From NCBI GenBank assembly GCA_904394705.1, contig CAJFNJ010000027.1, positions 1-19,689 on the forward strand: DNA of 19,689 nucleotides. Direction: 5' to 3'. Below, in pieces: positions 5,785 through 13,912 of the stretch (its first letter is position 1; every line of letters begins with the position of its first letter). A program made the translations under genes and the position numbers. The stretch is from Avimicrobium caecorum (GTDB lineage Bacteria; Bacillota; Clostridia; Oscillospirales; Ruminococcaceae). The notes under the pieces are model-generated. The model made no database searches. It saw only the letters and a list, made by a program, of their open reading frames with translations, and was not told the origin of the DNA.

Positions 5785-6723
5785 ATGGCAAAGATCCCGC
5801 TGATTATTGACTGCGATCCCGGACATGACGACGCCATTGCGCTGATGCTGGCTGCATCCGCAAGCGATGTGTTCGATCTCCGGGCTGTAACCACCGTGGG
5901 CGGCGCCCAGTCGGTGGATAAGACCTTCTACAATGCCCGCCGGGTACTGACCGTCATCGGTCTGGATGTACCGGTGGCCCGCGGTGCGGCTCAGCCCATG
6001 GTGCGCAAGGCCCTGAGCGGTACTGAGATCGTCCACGGCGAATCGGGTCTGGACGGCCCCAGGCTGCCCGAACCCGACCTGACCCCCTGCAACCTCACCG
6101 CTTTCGAGCTGCTCTGCAAGGTGCTGGAGGAGGCCGAGGAGCCGGTGACCATCTGTCCCACCGGCCCGATGACCAACATCGGCATCCTGCTGGCTGTGCG
6201 CCCCGATCTCAAGAAGAAGATCAAGGAGTTCTCCATCATGGGCGGCGGCTTCTATATGGGCAACTGGACCGCTGCGGCAGAGTTCAATATCCTCGCTGAC
6301 CCCGAGGCTGCCAAGATCATGTTCGATTCGGGCATCCCGATCATCATGTCCGGCCTGGATGTCACCCACAAGGCCTATGTCACCCGGGAGGAGAACGAGG
6401 TAATCCGTGCAAACGGCAACCGCTGCTCGGTACTGGCTGCGGAGCTCATCGACTACTTCAGCCGCTACCACTATGAGGTGGAGCATCTGCCCGGCTGCAC
6501 CCTGCACGATCCCTGTGCTGTGGCCTATCTGCTCAAGCCTGAGATCTTCACCGGCAAGCTCTGCCATGTGGATATTGACGTCAACGGTCAGTATACCCTG
6601 GGCAAGACCATTGTGGACTGGTTCGACCATACCCACAAGGAGAAGAATGTGCTGGTGCTGCATGATGTGGACCGTCCCGCTTTTGTGGAACTGCTCACCG
6701 CTCAGCTCGCCAAGCTGCGGTAA
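5785..6723 (+). CDS. Nucleoside hydrolase 2 (IUNH superfamily), tandem paralogue
   Basis: 312 residues, alignable end to end with the preceding hydrolase at roughly half identity by eye. It keeps DCDPGHDDA (residues 9-17), HGESGLDG (84-91), PTGPMTNIG, MGGG and His241 in HDPCAVAYL, so it should be active. The two differ most around residues 65-80 (ADHPLMRPSIF versus AAQPMVRKAL) and in the last 70 residues, which suggests divided substrate ranges, for instance pyrimidine versus purine nucleosides; this is inference. GGGAGG lies about eight bases before the ATG, 14 bases after the previous stop. It is the last gene of the operon, with a terminator at 6744-6776. Confidence 0.93.
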   Translation: MAKIPLIIDCDPGHDDAIALMLAASASDVFDLRAVTTVGGAQSVDKTFYNARRVLTVIGLDVPVARGAAQPMVRKALSGTEIVHGESGLDGPRLPEPDLTPCNLTAFELLCKVLEEAEEPVTICPTGPMTNIGILLAVRPDLKKKIKEFSIMGGGFYMGNWTAAAEFNILADPEAAKIMFDSGIPIIMSGLDVTHKAYVTREENEVIRANGNRCSVLAAELIDYFSRYHYEVEHLPGCTLHDPCAVAYLLKPEIFTGKLCHVDIDVNGQYTLGKTIVDWFDHTHKEKNVLVLHDVDRPAFVELLTAQLAKLR

Positions 6724-6743
6724 CCCCTGTTTCTGACACGATA

Positions 6744-6776
6744 AAACGGCGCTGCATGGCTGCGGCGCCGTTTTTT
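6744..6776 (+). terminator. Rho-independent terminator of the nucleoside salvage operon
   Basis: AACGGCGC at 6745-6752 pairs with GCGCCGTT at 6765-6772, with a GC-rich apical part and a T run directly behind. Confidence 0.9.
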
Positions 6777-6811
6777 GCGGCCCGGGAGCGGGTTTTTACA
6801 GAAAAAAACTG

Positions 6812-6840
6812 TTGCTATCCCGGAAAAAGTATGATATACT
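6812..6840 (+). promoter_or_regulatory. Promoter of the rimP-nusA-infB operon
   Basis: TTGCTA at 6812-6817 and TATACT at 6835-6840 with a 17-base spacer. A start near 6847 would put the whole hairpin at 6866-6894 in the leader. It is the only clear promoter before the nine-gene run ending at 14881. Confidence 0.8.
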
Positions 6841-6861
6841 TCTACTTGTAGATTATGGGAA

Positions 6862-6894
6862 AAAGGAGTGGGTGATAACACCCGCTCTTTTCTT
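6862..6894 (+). promoter_or_regulatory. Leader hairpin of the rimP operon, attenuator-like
   Basis: GAGTGGGTG at 6866-6874 and CACCCGCTC at 6879-6887 form a nine-pair stem (one T-G wobble) with loop ATAA. A/T pairs extend its base, and it is followed by TTTTCTT. This has the form of an intrinsic terminator, yet it lies between the promoter and the first gene of an essential operon, so it most likely acts as an attenuator. NusA, encoded second in the operon, affects hairpin termination, so feedback is plausible but unproven. I saw no obvious competing antiterminator helix. Confidence 0.65.
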
Positions 6895-6933
6895 ATGTTG
6901 GAGCAAGTCAAGGAAAACGAGGTGTATCAAAGA

Positions 6934-7455
6934 ATGCCGTCTGGCGCTAAAAAAGGCAAGAAACCCAATACCGTCGCAGTGGTAACGGCACTGGCAGCCC
7001 CGGTTGCGGAACGGATGGGACTCACCATCTGGGATGTCCGCTTTGAAAAGGAGGGCAGCTCCTGGTTCCTGCGCATCTTCATCGATAAGGATGAAGGACT
7101 CACCATGGGCGAGTGCGAAGCCTATACCCGGGAGATGAACAAGCTGCTGGATGAAGCCGATCCCATCGACCAGAGCTACTATCTGGAGATCGGTTCGCCG
7201 GGAGTGGAACGGGAACTGACCCGGGACTGGCACTTCCAGAAGTATCTGGGCTCAGAGGTGACTGTCCGTCTGATCCGTCCGGTGGACGGCGTCCGGGATT
7301 TCACCGGCGTGCTCACTGCCAGCGATGAAAATGGGGTCACCATCCAGCTGGATGAGGAAAACGAAATGACCTTTGAGCGGTCGGAAGCGGCCTATGTTCG
7401 CCTTGTGGACAATTACGATTATGCCTCTGCCGAACTGGCGGAGGATTCAGAGTGA
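6934..7455 (+). CDS. rimP: Ribosome maturation factor RimP
   Basis: 173 residues from ATG 6934. RimP assists maturation of the 30S subunit. The N-terminal domain carries LGLTIWDVRFEKEG-type sequence (here MGLTIWDVRFEKEGSSWFLR) and the family hallmark YYLEIGSPGVERELT near residue 80. The C-terminal part is the SH3-like domain. GAGGTG nine bases before 6934 supports this start. Upstream in-frame starts at 6868 (GTG, inside the leader hairpin) and 6895 (ATG) are less likely. It is the first gene of the operon, 31 bases before nusA, as in most Firmicutes. The acidic C-terminal extension (SAELAEDSE) is unremarkable. Confidence 0.94.
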   Translation: MPSGAKKGKKPNTVAVVTALAAPVAERMGLTIWDVRFEKEGSSWFLRIFIDKDEGLTMGECEAYTREMNKLLDEADPIDQSYYLEIGSPGVERELTRDWHFQKYLGSEVTVRLIRPVDGVRDFTGVLTASDENGVTIQLDEENEMTFERSEAAYVRLVDNYDYASAELAEDSE

Positions 7456-7486
7456 TACAGCAGAATAGCAGGAGGAACTGGGAAAA

Positions 7487-8542
7487 ATGAATAAGGAATT
7501 TTTTGAAGCACTGGCGATGCTGGAAAAGGAAAAGGGCATCCCCATGCAGTACCTGATCGAAAAGATCGAAGCCGCCATCTCCATCGCCATCAAGCGGGAC
7601 GAGAACGGCGCTGAGGACAATGTAGTGGAGATCAACCCCGAGACCGGACGCTTCTATGTAGCGGTGCGCAAGACCGTTGTAGAGGAGATCGAGGACCCCG
7701 CCAACGAGATTCTCAAGGCCGAGGCTGCCAAGTACAACAAGACTGCCGCTGTGGGCGACATCATTGAGATTCCGCTGGAGACCAAGGACTTCGGACGCAT
7801 CGCGGCCCAGGCTGCCAAGCATGTGATCCGGCAGGGCATCCGGGAAGCGGAACGGGAGCGCATCATGCAGGAGTATCAGAGCCACTGCAATGACATCATC
7901 ACTGCCACTGTACTGCGCACCGATGCCAAGACCGGCAATGTGACCCTGGAACTGGTGAACAAGACTGAGGCTGTCCTGCCCAAGAGCGAGCAGGTGCCCG
8001 GCGAGACCTTCGCCGATGGTCAGCGCATCCGTGTCTATGTCATGGACGTATTTGCCGGCGACAAGGGCCCCCGCATGAAGATCTCCCGTACCCGGGCCGG
8101 TCTGGTGGAGCGCCTGTTTGAGATGGAAGTGCCGGAGATCTATGACGGCACCATCGAGATCAAATCCACTGCCCGGGAAGCCGGTTCCCGTACCAAGATG
8201 GCAGTCTGGTCCAAGAACCCGGATGTGGACGCTGTGGGCGCCTGCATCGGCTCCAAGGGCACCCGTGTATCGGGCATCGTGGAAGAGCTGGGCGGCGAGA
8301 AGATCGATGTAGTCAAGTACTCGGAGGATATCCGGGAGTTTATCGGTGCGGCCCTGGCTCCGGCTGATGTGCTGAATGTGGAGATCGAGGACGGGGAAGC
8401 CCGCAGCTGCAAGGTCACTGTACCGGATAACCAGCTCTCGCTGGCCATCGGCAACAAGGGCCAGAATGCCCGTCTGGCTGCCAAGCTCACCGGCTGGAAG
8501 ATCGATATCCGCCCTGAGAGCGGTTTCTATGGCGAAGAATAA
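7487..8542 (+). CDS. nusA: Transcription elongation factor NusA
   Basis: 351 residues. The N-terminal RNA-polymerase-binding domain (about 1-125, starting MNKEFFEALAMLEKEKGIP) is followed by an S1 domain (about 130-200) and two KH domains (about 205-345, with IGSKGTRVSGIVEELGGEKI and the final AIGNKGQNARLAAKLTGWKI). The acidic repeats found at the C-terminus of the E. coli protein are absent, which is normal for Firmicutes. NusA binds RNA polymerase and nascent RNA, and modulates pausing, hairpin termination and antitermination. AGGAGG lies 11 bases before the ATG. It sits between rimP and ylxR, the standard order. Confidence 0.97.
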   Translation: MNKEFFEALAMLEKEKGIPMQYLIEKIEAAISIAIKRDENGAEDNVVEINPETGRFYVAVRKTVVEEIEDPANEILKAEAAKYNKTAAVGDIIEIPLETKDFGRIAAQAAKHVIRQGIREAERERIMQEYQSHCNDIITATVLRTDAKTGNVTLELVNKTEAVLPKSEQVPGETFADGQRIRVYVMDVFAGDKGPRMKISRTRAGLVERLFEMEVPEIYDGTIEIKSTAREAGSRTKMAVWSKNPDVDAVGACIGSKGTRVSGIVEELGGEKIDVVKYSEDIREFIGAALAPADVLNVEIEDGEARSCKVTVPDNQLSLAIGNKGQNARLAAKLTGWKIDIRPESGFYGEE

Positions 8543-8582
8543 TTTCTTCGCAGCCTGAAAACGCAGGAAAGGGGGGCATGAT

Positions 8583-8849
8583 ATGATCAAGAAGATCCCC
8601 ATGCGCCGGTGTGTCGGCTGCATGGAACAGAAATCGAAGCGGGAACTGATCCGGGTGGTGCGCAGCCCCGAAGGAGAGATCTCCCTGGATACCACCGGCA
8701 AGAAGCCGGGACGGGGTGCCTATCTCTGCCCGGACCCGGAATGCCTTGCCAAGGCCCAGAAGGCCCGGCGGCTGGAACGGGCATTCTCCTGTGAGATCCC
8801 CGCTGAGGTATATGAACGGATCGGGAAGGAGCTGGAATCGCATGAATGA
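8583..8849 (+). CDS. ylxR: YlxR family RNA-binding protein
   Basis: 88 residues. It shows the family pattern RRCVGC near the N-terminus, then RELIRVVR, and GRGAYLCPDPECLAKA, with Cys residues clustered as in known YlxR proteins. The family is implicated in nucleic-acid binding, and the gene is nearly always found between nusA and infB. The ATG at 8583 is preceded by AGGAAAGGGGGG. The 3' end overlaps the following L7Ae gene by eight bases. Confidence 0.93.
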   Translation: MIKKIPMRRCVGCMEQKSKRELIRVVRSPEGEISLDTTGKKPGRGAYLCPDPECLAKAQKARRLERAFSCEIPAEVYERIGKELESHE

Positions 8850-9168
8850 CAGCTTGCTTCCATCCATTGGACTGGCCCGGAAAGCGGGCAAACTGATATT
8901 GGGATTTGACGCGGTCAGCACAGCCTGCAAAAACGGTACAGCGGCCCTGGTGCTGCTGTCCGAAGACCTGTCACCCAAAAGCCGGAAGGAAATCGTGCGG
9001 ATAGCGCAGCAATATGAGATTCGCTGGTTTGACGCACCGTTCCAGATGGGGGACATCGACAGACTGCTGCATAAGCGTGCAGGAATACTGGCTGTCAGCG
9101 ACGAGGGCTTTGTCAGGATGTTTCTCAAGCATCTGCCCGCACATGAGAAGGAGGACCAGACAATATGA
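8842..9168 (+). CDS. L7Ae/L30e family RNA-binding protein (YlxQ type)
   Basis: 108 residues. It carries the family signature LARKAGKLILGFDAV near the N-terminus, followed by ALVLLSEDLSPKS, an alpha-beta-alpha pattern of kink-turn-binding proteins. ATG 8842 overlaps the ylxR stop (ATGAATGA), and AAGGAG lies about 11 bases upstream. The stop overlaps the infB start (ATGA). Position between ylxR and infB is the conserved location of ylxQ. Precise role is not known; kink-turn RNA binding is expected from the family. Confidence 0.93.
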   Translation: MNDSLLPSIGLARKAGKLILGFDAVSTACKNGTAALVLLSEDLSPKSRKEIVRIAQQYEIRWFDAPFQMGDIDRLLHKRAGILAVSDEGFVRMFLKHLPAHEKEDQTI

Positions 9169-11609
9169 CAGAAAAGTGCAAACTCAACGATCTTGCCAAA
9201 GATCTTGGTGTTTCCAATAAAGAACTCATCGACCTGATCGAAGCCCGTTTCGGCGAGCAGAAGAAGGCCACTGCCGTACTGGTGGATCAGGAACTCAACT
9301 ATGTAGTGGAGTACTACTCCAAGAAGGGCGAGGTCAAGAGCTTCGATCAGTATTTTGCTGACGGCGAAAAGAAGCGTGCCGAGCGTCTGGCTCCCAAGCC
9401 CGCAGAGCAGAAGAAGCCTCAGGAGAAGCCGGCTGAGAAGCAGGCTCACACCGAGAAGAAGCCTGAGCCCAAGAAGGCTGAGGCACAGAAGCCGGCAGAA
9501 AAGCCTGCCCAGAAGCAGGAGGAGAAGCGTCCGGCCCAGCAGAACCAGAAGCATCAGAAGAAGCCGGCAGCTGCCCGTCAGGCCACTACCACTCTGGATA
9601 CCCGGGGTGCGGAAAAGACCGAAAAGGTCGAGGTGCGCCAGAATGTGACCCATGTGGACACCCGTGCTGCCAATGTAGAACTGGATAAGTACAACGAGCG
9701 GTATGAGCGCATTGCTCCTGCCAGCTCCCAGAAGGATAACTTTGTCAAGAAGCAGAAGCTCAACCAGAAGTCCCAGCGCCGGGGCAAGCCGGTCAAGAGC
9801 CGCAAGGAGCAGGAAGCTGAGCAGATGCGCCGTCTGGAGATGGAGCGTCAGCGCCGTCAGCGTCTGGAGATCAAGATCCCCGATGAGATCACCGTCGGCG
9901 AACTGGCTTCCCGCCTGAAGGTACAGGCCGCTGAGATCATCAAGCGTCTGATGAGTGTCGGCGTTATGGCTTCCATCTCGGATGTCATCGACTACGATAC
10001 CGCTGCCCTGGTTGCCATGGAAATCGGCGCCAAGGTTGAGAAGGAAGTCTTTGTCACCATCGAGGAGCGTCTGTTCGAGCCCGAGGAGGACAAGGACGAG
10101 GATCTGGTCAAGAGAAGCCCCATCGTGGTTGTAATGGGTCACGTTGACCATGGTAAGACCTCCCTGCTGGATGCCATCCGCAAGACCAATGTCACCACCG
10201 GTGAGGCCGGCGGCATCACCCAGCACATCGGCGCCTATCAGGTACGCATCAACGGCGAGGCCATCACCTTCCTGGATACCCCCGGACACGAGGCATTCAC
10301 CGCCATGCGTGCCCGCGGCGCCCAGGTCACCGATATTGCCGTACTGGTTGTGGCTGCGGACGACGGCATCATGCCCCAGACCGTTGAAGCCATCAACCAT
10401 GCCAAGGCTGCCAATGTATCCATCATTGTAGCCATCAACAAGATCGATAAGCCCACCGCCAACCCCGACAAGGTAAAGCAGGAGCTTACCGAGTATGGTC
10501 TGGTTCCCGAAGAGTGGGGCGGCGATGTGATCTGCGTTCCCGTTTCCGCCAAGACCGGCGAGAACATCGACACCCTGCTGGAGATGATCAACCTGGTGGC
10601 AGAGGTACAGGAACTCAAGGCCAACCCCAACCGTATGGCGACCGGTACTGTCATCGAGGCCCGTCTGGACAAGGGCCGTGGCCCCGTTGCCACCATGCTG
10701 GTACAGAATGGTACCCTGCATACCGGTGATGTCATCATCGCCGGTGCCGCCCTGGGCCGTGTGCGTGTGATGCTCGATGACCGGGGCAACCGCATCCAGG
10801 CTGCCGGTCCGTCCATGCCGGTGGAGATCACCGGTCTGGCCGAGGTTCCCGCCGCGGGCGATACCTTCCACGCAGTCGAGGACGAGCGCCTTGCCAAGGA
10901 ACTGGTAGAGCAGCGCAAGCAGGAGGCCAAGGAGGAGCAGTTCAGCGCTTACCGCAAGGTAACCCTGGATAACCTGTTCTCCCAGATCTCCGAGGGCGAG
11001 ATGAAGGAACTGCCCATCATCGTCAAGGCAGACGTACAGGGCTCGGTGGAAGCTGTGAAGCAGTCGCTGGAGAAGATCTCCAACGAGGAAGTCCGGGTCA
11101 AGGTAATCCATGGCGCTGTTGGTGCGGTAAGCGAGTCGGATGTTATGCTGGCGAACGCTTCCAATGCCATCATCGTTGGCTTCAATGTCCGTCCCGACCC
11201 CGTTGCCAAGGAGATGGCAGAGCGGGAAGATGTGGAGATCCGTCTGTACCGCATCATCTATGATGCCATCAACGAGATCACCGATGCCATGAAGGGCATG
11301 CTGGCTCCCAAGTACCGTGATGTGGATCTGGGCCGTGCCGAAGTGCGTCAGGTTTACAAGATCTCCAGCGTCGGTACCGTAGCGGGCTGCTATGTACTGG
11401 ACGGCAAGCTGGCCCGGAATGCCAAGATCCGTGTTGTGCGTGACGGCATTGTAGTGGCTGAGGACGAGATGTCCAGCCTCAAGCGCTTCAAGGACGATGC
11501 CAAGGAAGTAGCCAAGGGCTATGAGTGCGGCGTTACCCTGGAGAAGTTTGCGGACATCAAGGAAGGCGATATCTTCGAGGCCTATATCACCGAAGAATAC
11601 CGCGACTGA
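9165..11609 (+). CDS. infB: Translation initiation factor IF-2
   Basis: 814 residues. An IF2_N helical module opens the protein (LAKDLGVSNKELIDLI). A long Lys/Glu/Pro/Ala/Gln-rich linker follows (about residues 65-140), then a second IF2_N module (VGELASRLKVQAAEIIKRL). The GTPase domain has G1 GHVDHGKT at 325-332, G3 DTPGHEAF and G4 NKID. The C-terminal beta-barrel and fMet-tRNA-binding domains complete a full-length protein. IF-2 places initiator tRNA on the 30S subunit and promotes subunit joining. AAGGAGG lies about ten bases before the ATG, which overlaps the previous stop by four bases. Confidence 0.98.
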   Translation: MTEKCKLNDLAKDLGVSNKELIDLIEARFGEQKKATAVLVDQELNYVVEYYSKKGEVKSFDQYFADGEKKRAERLAPKPAEQKKPQEKPAEKQAHTEKKPEPKKAEAQKPAEKPAQKQEEKRPAQQNQKHQKKPAAARQATTTLDTRGAEKTEKVEVRQNVTHVDTRAANVELDKYNERYERIAPASSQKDNFVKKQKLNQKSQRRGKPVKSRKEQEAEQMRRLEMERQRRQRLEIKIPDEITVGELASRLKVQAAEIIKRLMSVGVMASISDVIDYDTAALVAMEIGAKVEKEVFVTIEERLFEPEEDKDEDLVKRSPIVVVMGHVDHGKTSLLDAIRKTNVTTGEAGGITQHIGAYQVRINGEAITFLDTPGHEAFTAMRARGAQVTDIAVLVVAADDGIMPQTVEAINHAKAANVSIIVAINKIDKPTANPDKVKQELTEYGLVPEEWGGDVICVPVSAKTGENIDTLLEMINLVAEVQELKANPNRMATGTVIEARLDKGRGPVATMLVQNGTLHTGDVIIAGAALGRVRVMLDDRGNRIQAAGPSMPVEITGLAEVPAAGDTFHAVEDERLAKELVEQRKQEAKEEQFSAYRKVTLDNLFSQISEGEMKELPIIVKADVQGSVEAVKQSLEKISNEEVRVKVIHGAVGAVSESDVMLANASNAIIVGFNVRPDPVAKEMAEREDVEIRLYRIIYDAINEITDAMKGMLAPKYRDVDLGRAEVRQVYKISSVGTVAGCYVLDGKLARNAKIRVVRDGIVVAEDEMSSLKRFKDDAKEVAKGYECGVTLEKFADIKEGDIFEAYITEEYRD

Positions 11610-11635
11610 TTTTAACTGGAATACACAAACCGGCA

Positions 11636-11669
11636 GGCGGAGCGGACAACTGATCCGCCCCGCTTCGCC
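11636..11669 (+). other. Intercistronic hairpin between infB and rbfA
   Basis: GGCGGAGCGG at 11636-11645 can pair with CCGCTTCGCC at 11660-11669 (one G-T wobble). A shorter alternative (GCGGA with TCCGC) competes for the same bases. There is no T run, and the rbfA ribosome binding site follows eight bases later, so a terminator is unlikely. It could be an RNA-processing or stability element. Confidence 0.35.
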
Positions 11670-11691
11670 GTCTTAAAAAGGAGGCTGCGAG

Positions 11692-12033
11692 ATGGCTTCT
11701 CACAGACATGACCGCCTGACGGAGGATATCCGTCGGGAACTCACCGATATTTTCCGTATGCTCAAGGACCCCCGTATCACCGGCATGATCAGCATTGTCA
11801 AGGTGGATCTGTCCGGGGACCAGTCCTACTGCAAGGTCTATATCAGCTCGCTGGACGGCCTGGAAGCTGCCAACCGTGCTGTGGAAGGCCTGAAGAGTGC
11901 CGCTGGATTTATCCGCCGGGAGATCGGCAGCCGGCTCAAGATGCGCCGGACCCCGGAATTCCACTTCATCAGCGATGATTCCATCGAATACAGTGCGGAC
12001 ATCGCCCGGATTCTCTACGACCTGGATAAATAA
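11692..12033 (+). CDS. rbfA: Ribosome-binding factor RbfA
   Basis: 113 residues, the usual length for a Firmicute RbfA. The KH-like fold is indicated by RHDRLTEDIRRELTDIF at the N-terminus, ITGMISIVKVDLSGD, and the closing RRTPEFHFISDDSIEYSADI. It binds the 30S subunit during late maturation near helix 1 of 16S rRNA. AAGGAGG lies seven bases before the ATG. It is located after infB, the standard context, with an 82-base gap. Confidence 0.96.
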   Translation: MASHRHDRLTEDIRRELTDIFRMLKDPRITGMISIVKVDLSGDQSYCKVYISSLDGLEAANRAVEGLKSAAGFIRREIGSRLKMRRTPEFHFISDDSIEYSADIARILYDLDK

Positions 12034-12045
12034 AAGGAGCGGCCT

Positions 12046-12999
12046 ATGTTTACCGATATTCACAACTGCTGCATGCTGCTGGGAACGGCAGATGACATTC
12101 TGATCCTCTGCCACAAGTCCCCGGACGGGGATACCATCGGCGCGGCATACGGGCTCTATCATGCCCTGACCCAGCTGGGCCGCCGGGCAGCGGTGCGGTG
12201 TTCTGATCCGCTGCCGGAGAAGTTCGCCTATATCCATGGCGGCATTGAAATGCCTGAGTTTGAACCCCAGCTGATCATCGCGGTGGATATTGCTGGTCCG
12301 GGTCTGCTGGGCCCGGCGCTGGAACAGTATGCGGACCGGGTGGATCTCTGCATTGACCACCATGTGAGCAATTCCGATTATGCCAGGCTCACCCTGCTGG
12401 ACGCCCAGGCTGCGGCGGCCTGCGAGGTGATGACCTCGGTGATCCGGCATCTGGGCGTGCCGCTGACCAAGCCCATGGCAGATGCCCTGTTCACCGGCTG
12501 TGCCACCGATACCGGCTGTTTCCGGTACTCCAATACCACAGCAAACACCCTGCGCACCGCCGCGGATCTCATCGACGCCGGTGCCGACAGCGCCCGTATC
12601 ACCAACGATCTCTTTGAAACCGTTTCCCGCAAGCGCATGACCCTGGAGAACCGCATCATGGATACTCTGGAGTATCACTTTGATGACCGGTGTGCCACCA
12701 TTGTCATGTCCCGGGCCCTGCTCGATGAGCTGGGCGCCAAGGTGGAGGATCTGGAGGGCATCGTGTCCATTCCCCGGCGCATTGAGGGTGTGGATGTGGC
12801 TGTGGCCTTCCGGGAGAATCCCTCCGGCACCTACAAGATCTCAGTGCGGACCGGCGAAAAGGCCAATGCCTCTGCCATCTGCGAGAACTTCGGCGGCGGC
12901 GGACATGTCCGGGCGGCGGGCTGCAATGTGCCCGGTCCGCTGGAACATGCCAAGGAACTGCTGCTGGAAGCCGTGAGAAAGGAACTGACCGGCGCATGA
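12046..12999 (+). CDS. nrnA: DHH family phosphoesterase, NrnA type (nanoRNase / pAp phosphatase)
   Basis: 317 residues. The DHH domain carries HKSPDGDTIG near residue 23 and the name-giving D104-H105-H106 in CIDHHVSN. The C-terminal DHHA1 domain has GGGGHVRAAG from residue 283. The family degrades short RNA oligonucleotides and dephosphorylates pAp, in the cytoplasm. The specific NrnA assignment rests on length, motifs and position between rbfA and truB. AGGAG seven bases upstream sets the ATG. The stop overlaps the truB start by four bases. Confidence 0.93.
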   Translation: MFTDIHNCCMLLGTADDILILCHKSPDGDTIGAAYGLYHALTQLGRRAAVRCSDPLPEKFAYIHGGIEMPEFEPQLIIAVDIAGPGLLGPALEQYADRVDLCIDHHVSNSDYARLTLLDAQAAAACEVMTSVIRHLGVPLTKPMADALFTGCATDTGCFRYSNTTANTLRTAADLIDAGADSARITNDLFETVSRKRMTLENRIMDTLEYHFDDRCATIVMSRALLDELGAKVEDLEGIVSIPRRIEGVDVAVAFRENPSGTYKISVRTGEKANASAICENFGGGGHVRAAGCNVPGPLEHAKELLLEAVRKELTGA

Positions 13000-13886
13000 G
13001 AGATGGAATCATCTGCATCGACAAACCCGCCGAGCACACCTCCTTTGATGTGATCGCCCGGGTACGGGGCATCCTGCACATGAAAAAGGTGGGCCATGCC
13101 GGAACCCTGGACCCCATGACCACCGGGGTGCTTCCGGTCTTTCTGGGGCGGGCCACCAAGGCCTGTGATATCCTGCCGGTGCAGGATAAGCGCTACCGGG
13201 CCCGGTTCCAGCTGGGCGTCACCACCGATACCCAGGACTGCACCGGCACCGTGCTGGAACGCCGGGAAGTCCGGGTGAGCCGGGAGGAACTCATCGCCGC
13301 CATCCGCTCCTTTGAAGGGGAGCAGATGCAGCTGCCGCCCATGTATTCGGCAATACAGGTGGGCGGTCGCCGGCTCTATGACATCGCCCGGGAGGGCGGC
13401 ACCGTGGAGCGCACGCCCCGTCCGGTGACCTTCTACTCCATCGAGATCCTGGATCTCGGGGAGGATTGGGCAGAGATCGATGTGCACTGCTCCAAGGGCA
13501 GTTATATCCGAACTCTCTGCCATGACATCGGCGAAAAGCTGGGCTGCGGCGCCATGCTCACCCAGCTGCGCCGCACCATGGCAGCCGGCTTTACCGAAGC
13601 GGACTGCCTGACCCTGGAACAGCTCACCGCCCTGGCGGCAGAGGGCAGGGCAGAGGAGGCGGTGATCCCGGTGGAGCGGATTTTTGACTGTCTGCCCCGG
13701 CTCACCCTCACTCCCAAGCTCACCCGGCTGTTCCTCAACGGAGCGCCTCTCTCCCTGACCCAGTTCACCCTCCCGGAAGGGGAGGAGCTGGCAGTCTGGT
13801 CCGAGGCAGGGGAGTTCCTGGGCATTGCCGCCCCCGATCAGGAGACCGGGCGGCTGGTGACCCGCAAGCTCTTCAAACTCCTGTGA
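12996..13886 (+). CDS. truB: tRNA pseudouridine(55) synthase TruB
   Basis: 296 residues. The N-terminus begins DGIICIDKPAEHTSFDV, and the catalytic motif HAGTLDPMTTGVLPV contains the nucleophile Asp39. RYRARFQLGVTTDTQDCTG and MYSAIQVGGRRLYDIAREG are the typical substrate-cleft segments. SYIRTLCHDIGEKLGCGA is also characteristic. TruB makes pseudouridine 55 in the T loop of tRNAs. The ATGA overlap with nrnA indicates translational coupling. A RNA-binding C-terminal domain of modest size completes the protein. Confidence 0.96.
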   Translation: MRDGIICIDKPAEHTSFDVIARVRGILHMKKVGHAGTLDPMTTGVLPVFLGRATKACDILPVQDKRYRARFQLGVTTDTQDCTGTVLERREVRVSREELIAAIRSFEGEQMQLPPMYSAIQVGGRRLYDIAREGGTVERTPRPVTFYSIEILDLGEDWAEIDVHCSKGSYIRTLCHDIGEKLGCGAMLTQLRRTMAAGFTEADCLTLEQLTALAAEGRAEEAVIPVERIFDCLPRLTLTPKLTRLFLNGAPLSLTQFTLPEGEELAVWSEAGEFLGIAAPDQETGRLVTRKLFKLL

Positions 13887-13912
13887 TTTTTAAGCGAAAG
13901 GAAGGACTGCAT

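Noticed and set aside
3899..5791. 630-codon minus-strand open frame opposite the kinase and first hydrolase
   Set aside because: Antisense shadow of genes with strong third-position bias; no ribosome binding site and no family-like sequence.
7487..8542. NusA apparently truncated at the C-terminus
   Set aside because: Absence of the acidic repeats is normal for Firmicute NusA; all core domains are present.
8487..11111. 874-codon minus-strand open frame opposite ylxR, the L7Ae gene and infB
   Set aside because: Antisense shadow; the plus-strand genes are certain and the product is a Leu/Gly/Asp-rich artefact.
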